A DNA stretch of 64,000 bases, taken from positions 806,001 through 870,000 of the forward strand of contig NZ_CP115300.1 of assembly GCF_027625935.1 (NCBI RefSeq), in the 5' to 3' direction. Made by a program: the position numbers and the translations under genes. Under the pieces are notes generated by a model, which was given only the letters and a program-made list of their open reading frames with translations, made no database searches and had not been told where the DNA came from. Shown piece after piece: positions 9,085-17,689 of this stretch. The stretch is from Streptomyces camelliae. GTDB taxonomy: Bacteria > Actinomycetota > Actinomycetes > Streptomycetales > Streptomycetaceae. How positions within the stretch are numbered: the stretch's first letter is position 1; every line of letters starts with the position of its first letter.

Positions 9085-9560
9085 GGCCCTGAGTGAACGC
9101 GGGCAGAACGGCGACGATCCGGGCGGCCTCGGTGCGCTCAGGCAGGCCGTGGTGGTCGGAGTACCCCGCTACGAGGTGTCGCATGGAGCGGCCGATCGGT
9201 CCGGCTCCGGTGAGCAGGGTCCGGGGCAGGGTGACCGGATCGACGCCCGGGCGTGGGACGCGCGGGTCGTCGGGGAGGAAGGAGGCCTGTGTCGCCGCCC
9301 GTGGGTACGCCGACGCAGCCGGGTGCGCCGGCCACTCCCATGCCGGTGAAGGCGCGCGTCTCCGCCGCGCGCCGCGGGGTGGGCGAAACCGGACAGGTCC
9401 ATGACCTCCGCGGTCCGTTCGGCGATGCTGTGCGCCCGTCCGTACGCCTCGTCCCACCGGAGGGCCACGACTGGGCCGAGCTCTGGACTCGACCGGAGCG
9501 AACCGGCCACGTACGGCGGCTGCGCCGGCCGCGCACTGCCGTGCAGGCGGCCGCACACCG
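9085..9560 (-). pseudogene. Decayed gene of unknown family, split over three frames
   Basis: On the minus strand a protein-like reading continues through three frames: RWDEAYGRAHSIAERTAEVM...FAHPA (9560-9390), then AFTGMGVAGAP (near 9350), then ATQASFLPDDPRVPRPGVD, a run containing GRSMRHLVAGYSDHHGLPER, and ARIVAVLPAFTQ (9310-9095). Third codon positions in these segments are almost all G or C, as in real genes here, and none is interrupted by stops. I do not recognise the family. At least two frameshifts would be needed to join the segments, so it is either a pseudogene or a gene broken by assembly indels. Nothing else is visible between it and 9709. Confidence 0.45.
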
Positions 9561-9708
9561 GGCCCTTCGGCCGACACCGACGGCTCCGGCCGCCGCCGAG
9601 CTCCGACCGTCACAGCCCGCCGGCGGTCACCGACCCCTCCGGCCCCGCTCCGGCCTCCACCCCTACCGCCCTCACCGACCCCACCAACAGTCACCAGCCC
9701 GCCGCCCA

Positions 9709-10698
9709 TCAGCCACCCAACAGCTCGGTGAACCGCGCGGTGTCGATGTTGCCGCCGGAGGCGATGACGCCGATGCGGGGCGGGCGGCCGGCGATGTGGG
9801 GCGGGCAGGCCTCGGCGCGGCTCGTCAGGAGCGCGGCCAGGCCCGTGGCGCCGCTCGGTTCGAGGACGATCTTCAGGCGTTCGAAGGCGAACCGCATGGC
9901 GGTGATGATCTCCGCGTCGCTGACCAGCGCGATGTCGTCGACGAGGCGCTGGTTGACGGCGAACGTGATCTCGCCGGGCGTGGGCAGGGCCTGTCCGTCG
10001 GCGATCGTCCGGGGCACGGGCAGGGTGACGCGGGTGCCGCTCTCCAGCGAGCGCCTGGTGTCGTCCCCGGCCTCGGGCTCCACGCCGACCATCCGGATGC
10101 CGGGGTGCAGCGCCTTGGCGGCGGTGGCGCTGCCGGCGATGAGTCCGCCGCCCCCGACGGGCACGACGAGGACGTCCAACGGGCCTGTCTCCTCCAGGAG
10201 TTCGAGGGCCGCGGTCCCTTGCCCGGCGATGACATGGGGGTGGTCGTAGGGCGGGATGAGAGCGAGCCCGCGGTCCTCGGCCAGGGCCTCGCCGAGCGCG
10301 GTGCGGTCCTGGGTGTAGCGATCGTAGGTGACGATCTCCGCGCCGTACCCTTCCGTCGCCGCACGCTTGGAGCGGGGGGCGTCCTCGGGCATCAGGATGA
10401 CGGCGCTGGTGCCGAGTTCGCGGGCGGCGAGGGCGACGGCCTGGGCGTGGTTGCCGGAGGAGTAGGCGGCGATGCCCTTGGCCCGCTGCTCCGGGGAGAG
10501 CTGGGCGGCCGTGTTGTAGGCGCCGCGGAACTTGAAGGCGCCGACCCGCTGGAAGTTCTCGCACTTGATGAACACCTCCGCGCCGACAAGGGAGTTCAGC
10601 GTGCGCGAGGTGAGGACCGGGGTGCGGTGGGCGATGCCTTCGAGGCGTGCTGCGGCGGCACGGACGTCGTCGAAGGTGACGGGCGAAACGGCGGCCAT
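9709..10698 (-). CDS. PLP-dependent threonine/serine dehydratase-type ammonia-lyase
   Basis: 329 residues, fold type II PLP enzyme. The cofactor lysine is K56 in AFKFRGA, SSGNHAQA at 80-87 binds the substrate carboxylate, and GGGGLIAG is the phosphate-binding glycine loop. It has no C-terminal ACT domain, so it is of the catabolic type. Members deaminate threonine, serine or threo-3-hydroxyaspartate; I cannot choose among these. The ATG follows GGGAGAGGATC. The start is 22 bp after the stop of a YheO-type regulator on the same strand, indicating an operon. Confidence 0.85.
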   Translation of the reverse strand: MAAVSPVTFDDVRAAAARLEGIAHRTPVLTSRTLNSLVGAEVFIKCENFQRVGAFKFRGAYNTAAQLSPEQRAKGIAAYSSGNHAQAVALAARELGTSAVILMPEDAPRSKRAATEGYGAEIVTYDRYTQDRTALGEALAEDRGLALIPPYDHPHVIAGQGTAALELLEETGPLDVLVVPVGGGGLIAGSATAAKALHPGIRMVGVEPEAGDDTRRSLESGTRVTLPVPRTIADGQALPTPGEITFAVNQRLVDDIALVSDAEIITAMRFAFERLKIVLEPSGATGLAALLTSRAEACPPHIAGRPPRIGVIASGGNIDTARFTELLGG

Positions 10699-10720
10699 GG
10701 CGTGATCCTCTCCCGGTGTG

Positions 10721-11359
10721 TCATTTCGCGTAGTTGTAGACGGTGGCCCGGGAGACGCCGAGCAGATCCGCGATGGTCTGCGCCGCGTCACGCGAGTCGA
10801 AGTAGCCGTCCTGGTAGAGCTGCCGTACGAGCGTCTTCTTGTCCTCCCGGCTCAGTGACCGGGGAGGGGCGCCACGCTGCGCGGAAAGCGTCTCCACTGC
10901 CTGCCGGAGTTCGCGGGAGGTGCGGTCGCGCAGGGTCTCCAGCGGGCGGTCACCGTGCGCGGTGTCGGTGGCGACGAGATTCGACAGGGCGAGCGTCACG
11001 GGTGACAGAACGGAGATGTCGAGGTTCAGGCACAGTGCCGCGACGTACTCCCCCGCGGCGTTCTTGATGCCGATGGACGTGCTCTTCGCGGGGCGGCCGT
11101 CCGGGAAGCTGTTGGGGTAGTTCTGGATGACGCTGGGGTAGTCCGGGTCGGCGATCCTTGCCAGCCCCAACTCCGTTGCGGAGTCGCCGACCTGACGGCC
11201 CGAAAGGTTATTCTCGATCACCCGGATCGCGTGCCGTGGATCCCGCAGATCGTGCAGCACGACCTCGCACAGCCCCGGGAACATCCGGCCCAGGGCGACG
11301 GCGATCTTCTCGGCTTCCTGGATGAGGTGCTCGTCCGAGCCCGTCTCCACCTCGCTCAC
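10721..11359 (-). CDS. YheO/DauR-type regulator (PAS-like plus HTH)
   Basis: 212 residues from GTG; an in-frame TTG at 11395 would add 12 residues and is equally possible. The N-terminal half is the YheO-like PAS domain (CEVVLHDLRDP, VIENNLSGRQVG, AKSTSIGIKNAAGEYVAALC). The C-terminus has a helix-turn-helix (RDAAQTIADLLGVSRATVYNY) that ends the protein at once. The family includes DauR, which senses amino-acid catabolism in Pseudomonas. It is cotranscribed with the dehydratase just downstream and probably regulates deamination of the same amino acid. Confidence 0.8.
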   Translation of the reverse strand: MSEVETGSDEHLIQEAEKIAVALGRMFPGLCEVVLHDLRDPRHAIRVIENNLSGRQVGDSATELGLARIADPDYPSVIQNYPNSFPDGRPAKSTSIGIKNAAGEYVAALCLNLDISVLSPVTLALSNLVATDTAHGDRPLETLRDRTSRELRQAVETLSAQRGAPPRSLSREDKKTLVRQLYQDGYFDSRDAAQTIADLLGVSRATVYNYAK

Positions 11360-11410
11360 CCACCTACCCGGCCACGGCTTGGACTGATTATCCAATCCTG
11401 TACATGGAGT

Positions 11411-11458
11411 CTAAAAACACTGACGCCCGTCTGTCCAGGTGCTGGGCAGACGGGCGTC
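11411..11458 (-). terminator. Intrinsic terminator of the aldo/keto reductase gene
   Basis: A perfect 12-bp stem, GACGCCCGTCTG (11422-11433) with CAGACGGGCGTC (11447-11458). On the minus strand it is followed by GTGTTTTTAG, a U-rich tail. It lies 16 bp after the reductase stop codon. Confidence 0.8.
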
Positions 11459-11474
11459 GGGCCGGCGGCCGGAC

Positions 11475-12461
11475 TCAGTGGCCGCTGATACCGCGGGGCA
11501 TGTACGGCTGCTCCAGTTCCCCGACCTCGTCGTCGGTGAGCCGGAGGTCGAGCGCGGCGAGCGCGTCCTGGAGGTGGTGCGGCTTGGTGGCGCCGACGAT
11601 GGGGGCGGTGACACCGGGGCGGGAGGCCACCCAGGCGAGGGCCACCTGGGCCCGCGGGACACCGCGGCGCTCGGCGATCGCCGCGACCGCGTCGACGATG
11701 CGCTTGTCGTCGGACTGGTAGAGGGTGCGGCCGTAGGCGTCCGTCTCACCGCGCGCGCTGCTCTCGTCCCAGTCGCGGGTGAGCCGGCCACGGGCGAGCG
11801 GGCTCCACGGGATCACACCCACGCCCTGGTCGGCGCAGAGCGGCAGCATCTCGCGCTCCTCCTCGCGGTAGAGGAGGTTGTAGTGGTTCTGCATGCTGAC
11901 GAACTTCGTCCAGCCGTGCAGCTCGGCGGTGTGCTGCAGTTTGGCGAACTGCCACGCGTACATCGAACTGGCCCCGATGTAGCGCGCCTTGCCCGCCCTG
12001 ACGACGTCGTGCAGCGCCTCCATCGTCTCCTCGACCGGGGTGTGGGGGTCGAAGCGGTGGATCTGGTAGAGGTCGACGTAGTCGGTGCCGAGGCGGCGCA
12101 GACTGTGGTCGATCTCGGTCATGATCGCCTTGCGGGACAGCCCCGACCGGTTGGGGCGCTCGCTGCGCGCCGCGCCGTCCGCCACCGCGAAGAACACCTT
12201 GGTGGCGATCACGACGTCCTCGCGCCGGACCATCTCCCCGAGCGCCTTGCCGACGATCTCCTCACTGGTGCCGGCGGAGTAGCTGTTGGCCGTGTCGAAG
12301 AAGGTGACCCCCGCGTCCAGCGCCTGGCGGATGAGCGGGCGGGACGCGTCCTCGGGCAGGGTCCACGGGTGCGGACCCCGGTCGGGGACGCCGTAGCTCA
12401 TACAGCCCAGCGCCAGACGCGAGACCTCCAGACCGCTCGTGCCGAGCTTGACGTACTCCAT
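11475..12461 (-). CDS. Aldo/keto reductase
   Basis: 328 residues, AKR TIM barrel with the canonical tetrad: Asp in FFDTANSYSAG (about 57), Tyr in NSYSAG, Lys in VIATKVFF (about 90) and His in YQIHRFDPHTP (about 131). NADPH binding is expected from the C-terminal GATKPHHLQDALAALDL. GAGGGGAA precedes the ATG. Single gene with its own terminator; the substrate is unknown. It resembles sugar- or aryl-aldehyde-active Streptomyces AKRs. Confidence 0.88.
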   Translation of the reverse strand: MEYVKLGTSGLEVSRLALGCMSYGVPDRGPHPWTLPEDASRPLIRQALDAGVTFFDTANSYSAGTSEEIVGKALGEMVRREDVVIATKVFFAVADGAARSERPNRSGLSRKAIMTEIDHSLRRLGTDYVDLYQIHRFDPHTPVEETMEALHDVVRAGKARYIGASSMYAWQFAKLQHTAELHGWTKFVSMQNHYNLLYREEEREMLPLCADQGVGVIPWSPLARGRLTRDWDESSARGETDAYGRTLYQSDDKRIVDAVAAIAERRGVPRAQVALAWVASRPGVTAPIVGATKPHHLQDALAALDLRLTDDEVGELEQPYMPRGISGH

Positions 12462-12656
12462 GGTTCGGTTCCCCTCGTCGGTGTGGTCCCGCCGGCGCGC
12501 CGGGGCGCGTGTCCGAGGACGGGCGGGCCTGCTCCGTGAGCACGACCATGATCGTATCGAGGCGTGTACGGCGACGGGATCAGCGGATTCCCGCGAGCGG
12601 CCGGGAGACGCACCCCCGGCCCGTCGGTCCGCAGATGGCCTGCGCGGCGCGGCTCG

Positions 12657-13361
12657 CTACCCGGCGAGCTGCGGGTACAGCGCCGCCAGGTCTCCGGAGA
12701 GCCCCGCCTTCACGTTCCGGGTGATGTCGTCCGCCAGCACCTCGTGCGCGCCGGACTCGACGCCGTCGAGGGCCAGGGCGGCGACGGCCCGCGGGGTCGA
12801 CTTCGGCGCGTCGACGGCCGCGGTCATGTCGGTGTCGATGTAGCCGACGTGCAATCCGGTGACCGCGATGCCGCGTGAACGCAGCTCCAGCCGCAGGGAG
12901 TTGGTCTGGGACCACAGCGCGGCCTTGGTGGCGCTGTAGGACCCGGCCACCCCGAGCCAGGAGAGCACGGAATGGACGTTGAGGAGGTGACCGCCGCCGT
13001 TGCGCTCGATCAGCGGGGTGAAGGCCCGGGTGACCAGCAGCGGTCCGTAGAAGTTGGCCTCGAACTCCCGTCGTACGACGTCGAGGTCGGCGTCGAGGAA
13101 GGAGGTGGCGCCGAGCGAGACGCCGGCATTGTTGACCAGCAGGGTGACGTCCTGCGCCTGCGCGGCCGCGGCCTCGACGGATGCCGGGTCGGTGACCTCC
13201 AGGGCGAGCGGCACGGCGTCCGGGTGCGTCACGGTGCGCGGGTCCCGGGCCGTGGCGTACACCTTCGCGGCGCCGCGTGCGTAGAGCTCGTCCACCAGCG
13301 CCTTGCCCAGGCCGCGGCTGCCGCCGGTGACCAGGGCGACCGAGTCCTTGATCGCGGTCAT
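12657..13361 (-). CDS. Short-chain dehydrogenase/reductase
   Basis: 234 residues. TGGSRGLGKA at the N-terminus is the cofactor motif, NNAG is near 88, and the active-site Ser and YSATKA follow. Arginine after the second strand (ARDPR) favours NADP(H). I chose the ATG of MTAIKDS because GGAG lies 6 bp upstream; in-frame ATG and TTG codons lie a few codons earlier. Transcription is from the promoter with two palindromic operators at 13441-13490, so it is tightly regulated. No TetR gene is adjacent. Confidence 0.85.
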   Translation of the reverse strand: MTAIKDSVALVTGGSRGLGKALVDELYARGAAKVYATARDPRTVTHPDAVPLALEVTDPASVEAAAAQAQDVTLLVNNAGVSLGATSFLDADLDVVRREFEANFYGPLLVTRAFTPLIERNGGGHLLNVHSVLSWLGVAGSYSATKAALWSQTNSLRLELRSRGIAVTGLHVGYIDTDMTAAVDAPKSTPRAVAALALDGVESGAHEVLADDITRNVKAGLSGDLAALYPQLAG

Positions 13362-13440
13362 GTCCATCTCCAAGGGGGTTCAGGGGACGCCGGGAACGAC
13401 ATCCGTAGGGAAACCGAGGACGGAGGCCGCGAACGGAGCG

Positions 13441-13490
13441 GAAACCGATCGGTTTCACTCCACCGTAAACCGATCGGTTTCCGGCTTCAA
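13441..13490 (-). promoter_or_regulatory. Promoter with two identical palindromic operators for the SDR
   Basis: On the minus strand TTGAAG (13490-13485), a 17-bp spacer and TACGGT form a good -35/-10 pair. A 14-bp palindrome AAACCGATCGGTTT (13467-13480) lies from the spacer into the -10, and a 16-bp palindrome GAAACCGATCGGTTTC (13441-13456) covers the start-site region. The shared core suggests one repressor, probably TetR family, binding twice. Confidence 0.7.
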
Positions 13491-13598
13491 GTGGGACCGC
13501 CGGGCGGACGCGCGGATCCACGGAGTCGCACCTTGCCGTCACCCCCTACGACCCCTCATAGTAAGTTTGATTTTCCAACTCATCAGGGAGGTGTCGGT

Positions 13599-14708
13599 AT
13601 GAGCGAGCAGGACACGGCCGGGGCCCCGGGAAGCCGGAGGCTGTCCGCCCGGCTCGCCGCCCATCCGTCCGTGCGGGCCGTCCTGGCCTCGCGCGCGGCC
13701 GGCGCACCGGCGCCGCGGCCGCCGGTGATCGACGCGGACTGGCTGCGCGCGCTGTGCCTGGAGGCCGGTGCGGACGACGCGGCGGCGGTGAGCCTGGACC
13801 ACCCCGATCTCGCCGGGGAGCGGGAGCACGTCCTGGCCGCCCTGCCGGGGACTCGCTCGCTGGTCTCGCTCATGGTCCGCATGAATCGCGACAACACGCG
13901 CTCACCCGCGCGCAGCGTGGCCAACCAGGAGTTCCACCAGACCGACGAGCAGGTCAACGCCGCCGCCCGCACGGTGGTCCGGGCCCTGGAGGACGCCGGC
14001 CACCGGGCGCTCAACCCGTCGGCCGGCTTCCCCCAGGAGATGGAGCGCTTTCCCGGCCGTATCTGGGTCGTCGCCCACAAGACGGTCGCCGTGGCCGCGG
14101 GGCTGGGCGTGATGGGCCTGCACCGCAACGTCATCCACCCCCGGTTCGGGAACTTCGTCCTGCTCGCCACCGTGCTCGTGGACGCCCCGGTCAGCGCCTA
14201 CGGGCAGCCGCTGGACTACAGCCCCTGCGTGGACTGCAGGCTGTGCGTCGCCGCATGCCCGATCGGTGCCATCGGCAAGGACGGCTCGTTCGACGCACTG
14301 GCCTGTACGACCCACAACTACCGGGAGTTCATGAGCGGGTTCACGGACTGGGCGCAGACCGTGGCCGACAGCACGGACGCCGCCGACTTCCGCGCCCGGG
14401 TCACCGATCCCGAGAACGCCTCCATGTGGCAGAGCCTCGCCTTCAAACCCAGCTACAAGTCCGGCTACTGCCTGGCCGTCTGCCCCGCCGGCGAGGACGT
14501 CCTGGGCCCGTACCTGGACGACCGCAAGGCCTATCTGGAGACCGTGCTGCGCCCCTTGCAGGAGAAGCGGGAGACTCTCTACGTACTGCCGGGCTCCGAC
14601 GCACAGCGGTACGCCGAACGCCGTTTCCCGCACAAGCCGACGAAGGAGGTCTCCGGCGGCTGGCGGCCGCCTGCCCGCCGCAGCCCGGATTCGACCGACA
14701 CGCGCTGA
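13599..14708 (+). CDS. QueG-like 4Fe-4S protein (epoxyqueuosine-reductase paralogue)
   Basis: 369 residues. The ferredoxin-like part has CVDCRLCVAACP (about 209-220) for one 4Fe-4S cluster and CTTHNY...YCLAVCPAGED (about 240-300) for a second. The layout matches QueG-like corrinoid/iron-sulfur reductases. The N-terminus is shortened relative to true QueG, and the rest of the queuosine pathway is not here. Such paralogues are often annotated only as 4Fe-4S double-cluster proteins. GGGAGG precedes the ATG. Divergent from the regulated SDR. Confidence 0.7.
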   Translation: MSEQDTAGAPGSRRLSARLAAHPSVRAVLASRAAGAPAPRPPVIDADWLRALCLEAGADDAAAVSLDHPDLAGEREHVLAALPGTRSLVSLMVRMNRDNTRSPARSVANQEFHQTDEQVNAAARTVVRALEDAGHRALNPSAGFPQEMERFPGRIWVVAHKTVAVAAGLGVMGLHRNVIHPRFGNFVLLATVLVDAPVSAYGQPLDYSPCVDCRLCVAACPIGAIGKDGSFDALACTTHNYREFMSGFTDWAQTVADSTDAADFRARVTDPENASMWQSLAFKPSYKSGYCLAVCPAGEDVLGPYLDDRKAYLETVLRPLQEKRETLYVLPGSDAQRYAERRFPHKPTKEVSGGWRPPARRSPDSTDTR

Positions 14709-15206
14709 GCACCGGATTCCTCCGGTCGGTCGCGTCACCCGGCCGGACCGGCTCCGCTGGCCCCGGCGCGGCCGGCGGTGGATGGTCGGAACAAGATCGG
14801 TGAGTCGATGCTTCGTCCGGCCGGTCTGCGAGTCGTCCCTCCATGTCTGCGACGAGGCGGGCGACCCACCGGGGGGCGGGGAGCAATCAATCCATGCGCT
14901 CGGGTAGTTCCCCGCCCCGTCGGATCGCCGGGGCGCCGCCATCGCCGGGCCCCGCCGCAGGGAAGCGGATCACCGGGTGGGTGGCCGTCCGGGGACGTGA
15001 CCTAGTGTCGACGCCGTACACCACTTGATCGCCTCGGGGTCAGTACGCCGGCCGGGGTGCCCTCAATGACGCCCTGTCCGGCGGCGAGCACGAGCAGAAG
15101 AGCGGCCCGCACCGGAACTGTGGTCACTGGCGGGGAAGTTGATATGGGAAGCTTTGGCCAACCGTTGACGGACCGAGGCCGTGACGGTCGTGGAGAGGAG
15201 CACAGC
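14709..15206 (+). other. Intergenic stretch with no recognisable gene
   Basis: About 500 bp. Short open frames are present on both strands, but none has family-like sequence. A small hairpin ACCGGA-ttcc-TCCGGT follows the QueG-like stop. The promoter of the methyltransferase must lie here, but I see no clear consensus. Confidence 0.5.
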
Positions 15207-16007
15207 GTGACTCAGGACGGCGGCCCGGCCGTGCAGATCGACACCAGCAAGCCGCATCCCGCGCGGATCTACGACTACCTCCTGGGCGGCAAGGACAACT
15301 ACGAGGTGGACCAGCGGGCGGGCGACCAACTGGCCGCGGCGGCGCCCGAGGTGTGGATCTCCGTGCGGGCCAACCGGGCCTTTCTGCACCGTGCGGTGCG
15401 GTACGTCGTCGACAACGGCGTCCGCCAGATCCTCGACATCGGCACCGGGCTGCCCACCTCGCCGAACGTGCACGAGGTCGCCCAGGAGCTGGCCGACGAC
15501 GTACGCGTCGCCTATGTCGACAACGACCCGATCGTGAAGGCGCACGCCGACGCGCTGCTCAGCCGGGCCGGCACGACCAGCATCGTGCTCGCCGACCTGC
15601 GCGATCCGCAGTCCGTCATCGATCACCCCGAGGTCCGCCGGATCATCGACTTCGGCCGGCCGGTCGCCCTGTTCCTCGTCGCCATCCTCCACTTCATCCG
15701 CGACGCGGACGAGCCCGAGCGGATCGTGGCCACCCTGCGTGACGCGCTCCCGGCCGGCAGCTTCCTGGTGCTCTCGCACGCGACGGGCGACTTCGCCGAC
15801 GACCGCAGCGACGCCGAGGCCGTCTACAACAGCGCGACGGCCACCATGAACCTGCGCTCCCGCGACCGGGTCGAGCGGTTCTTCGACGGTTTCGACCTGG
15901 TCGAACCCGGCCTGACCCAGGTCCCGTTCTGGCGCCCGGACACCACCCCGCCGGCCGGTTCCGAGGCGATCGGCTTCTACGGCGCGGTGGGCCGTAAAAC
16001 CGTGTGA
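15207..16007 (+). CDS. SAM-dependent methyltransferase, SAV2177 (DUF574) family
   Basis: 266 residues from a GTG with GAGAGGAG upstream. An in-frame ATG at 15144 is a less likely start. The opening PHPARIYDYLLGGKDNYEVD is diagnostic of this actinobacteria-specific family, which exists in many copies in Streptomyces. ILDIGTGLPTSPNVHE is the SAM-binding motif, and YVDNDPIV binds the ribose. The substrate of the family is not established. No partner gene is adjacent; the following region is decayed. Confidence 0.9.
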   Translation: MTQDGGPAVQIDTSKPHPARIYDYLLGGKDNYEVDQRAGDQLAAAAPEVWISVRANRAFLHRAVRYVVDNGVRQILDIGTGLPTSPNVHEVAQELADDVRVAYVDNDPIVKAHADALLSRAGTTSIVLADLRDPQSVIDHPEVRRIIDFGRPVALFLVAILHFIRDADEPERIVATLRDALPAGSFLVLSHATGDFADDRSDAEAVYNSATATMNLRSRDRVERFFDGFDLVEPGLTQVPFWRPDTTPPAGSEAIGFYGAVGRKTV

Positions 16008-16239
16008 GTCCCGTCCGAGTCCGGCACAGGGTCGAACCCATACCGGACCGGACACACGAACCGTCGCCGAGGAAGCGGTCAGGACCGGCACCTGTGCGGG
16101 CGTACAGGTGCCGGTGCTGCTGCACGGACAGACCGTCATCGACTTCGCGCTCGGCGAGGAATCGCCGGGCATGCCCCCGACGGCCGACTCGGTCGTGCCG
16201 TGGTTCTCGGTGTCCAAGCTGCCGGCCACGCTCGCCTTC

Positions 16240-16287
16240 GCCATCGCCCGGGCCATCGCCCGGGCCTTCGCCCGGGCCTGGGCCCGG
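16240..16287. repeat. Four tandem 12-bp units inside the decayed hydrolase
   Basis: Units gccatcgcccgg, gccatcgcccgg, gccttcgcccgg and gcctgggcccgg follow each other without gaps and are translated as an Ala-Ile/Phe/Trp-Ala-Arg run. Family members have a single unit before the ELGL segment, as far as I recall. Confidence 0.8.
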
Positions 16288-16508
16288 GCCTGGGAGCTGG
16301 GTCTGCCGAGCCCGGACGACCTGGTACGGGACCATCTGCCGGAGTTCACCGGAGTCGGCCGGACGCCGTCAGGGTCCGGCCTCTGTGGAGCCACACCGCG
16401 CCGCTCCGGGCCGCCGACCGGGCCGCGGACGACGCCTTCGAGCAGGGCTGGGACGCGCTGGTCGCGCTGATCTGCGCCGCCGACGCCGACGCCGACCCCG
16501 ACCGGATT

Positions 16509-16572
16509 CCGGGGCAGCGGGCCGGGTATCTCGGTCACGTCCCGGGGCAGCGGGCCGGGTATCTCGGTCACG
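16509..16572. repeat. 33-bp direct duplication inside the decayed hydrolase
   Basis: The 31-bp sequence beginning ccggggcagcgggccgggta (16509-16539) recurs exactly at 16542-16572, a 33-bp period. It duplicates the peptide GQRAGYLGH. Confidence 0.9.
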
Positions 16573-16948
16573 CCCGATACCTGCTCCGCGGGGAGGTCGT
16601 CGCGCGACGCAGCGGCTCAGCCTTCGCCGACTTCCTGCGCACCGAGATCACCGGGCCGCTCGGGCCGACCGCCACGCTCGGCGGCCCGCCCGGCGCCTGG
16701 GCGGTGCAGGTGCCGTACCTGGGCCCCGCCGCGCTCGGGGCCGGCCTCGCCCTCTTCGACGTGGCCCAGGGGTACCCAGCACCTGCATGGCCGGCCCCTT
16801 GGCCGAGGCCGCCGTCGCCGCCGAGGTCGTCCGCACCGGCGGCCTGCACCGCGACCGGCGGCTGCTGCGCGAGGAGACCTGCGCGGCCTTCGTGCGCGAC
16901 CAGCGTCCGGCGGACGTGATGGACGAGACGATGGAGGTCCCCCGTGCG

Positions 16949-16974
16949 CTGGGGGCTGGGGGCTGGGGGCTGGG
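16949..16974. repeat. CTGGGGG heptamer repeat, possible G-quadruplex
   Basis: Three copies of ctggggg plus ctggg give four G-runs (5, 5, 5 and 3) separated by CT, which fits the quadruplex-forming pattern on the plus strand. Confidence 0.7.
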
Positions 16975-17238
16975 CCTGATGCTGGACACGTTCGACTTCG
17001 GCCGGCCTTGTTCGCCGCGCGCCGTCGGCCGTACCGGAGGCAGCGCCTGCCCGGTCCTGACGGATCCGGACACCGGCCTGACGATCGCGGCCCACTTCGA
17101 CGGCAACGCCTCGCTCACCGACCGCGTCCGCCGGGACCACGCGCTGTGCACGGCGGTCTGCACCGACCTCGGCCTGACCCGGCCGGACGCCCAGGACGCG
17201 ACCACCTGGCCCCGGCCCAGGACCCATCTGAGCGAGCC

Positions 17239-17496
17239 TCACCGAAGGGGGCGGCGGACGGGTGTGCCGCGCCGGTGGCGAACGATGTGAACGCCGGGCG
17301 TGCCGAACTGGTCGACCGGCAGCGCCACCAGGGTCCGTGCACCGGCCTGGCCGAGGACGGCCCGAGGCGGTTCGCCGAGCGCGTCCGGGCGGGCGAGGGC
17401 CGCGTCGCCCGCCGCGATGCCGGGCAGGCCGAACCGCCGGGGCGCGATGCAGAGCACGGCGCGCAACGCGGTCGCGACGGTGCGGTCGGCGGCCAT
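17239..17496 (-). CDS. Small open frame of unknown function, possibly a remnant
   Basis: 85 codons starting MAADRTVATALRAVLC and ending VHIVRHRRGTPVRRPLR, with very high GC at third positions. A better start signal (GGAGGAG before a GTG, about 17549) opens the neighbouring frame VEGPVAGAVAAVGVPAVA, which would need a frameshift to join. No family is recognised. The rest of 17300-17690 holds nothing else I can support. Coding is uncertain. Confidence 0.3.
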   Translation of the reverse strand: MAADRTVATALRAVLCIAPRRFGLPGIAAGDAALARPDALGEPPRAVLGQAGARTLVALPVDQFGTPGVHIVRHRRGTPVRRPLR

Positions 17497-17689
17497 GCCA
17501 CGGCCGGGACCCCGACGGCGGCGACGGCCCCGGCCACCGGCCCCTCCACTCCTCCAGGATCCGCAGCGGCCCCCGTCGGCCCGGTACTGGATCCGTCCGC
17601 CCGGTGCGGGGACCGTCCGCTTGGTGGCCCTCGCGCGATGGTGCGACGCTGGTGGAGAGGTCGCCGCCGAGGGGACTGCTGGAGGGCCG

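Larger units (their letters stand above)
16040..17240 (+). pseudogene. Decayed serine hydrolase (beta-lactamase/esterase type)
   Basis: Segment 1 (about 16065-16345) reads VRTGTCAGVQVPVLLHGQTV and PWFSVSKLPA, whose SVSK is the SxxK catalytic motif of class C beta-lactamase/EstB-type hydrolases. Segment 2 (about 16380-16790) continues in another frame with HARYLLRGEVVARRSG and FADFLRTEITGPLG. Segment 3 (about 16770-17200) continues in a third frame with CMAGPLAEAA and the C-terminal part. Three in-place tandem duplications are also present (16240-16287, 16509-16572, 16949-16974). The gene cannot make an intact product. Confidence 0.75.

Noticed and set aside
9253..11067. 604-codon plus-strand frame
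   Set aside because: It runs antisense to the dehydratase and YheO-type regulator, both of which have clear family motifs; typical shadow in GC-rich DNA.
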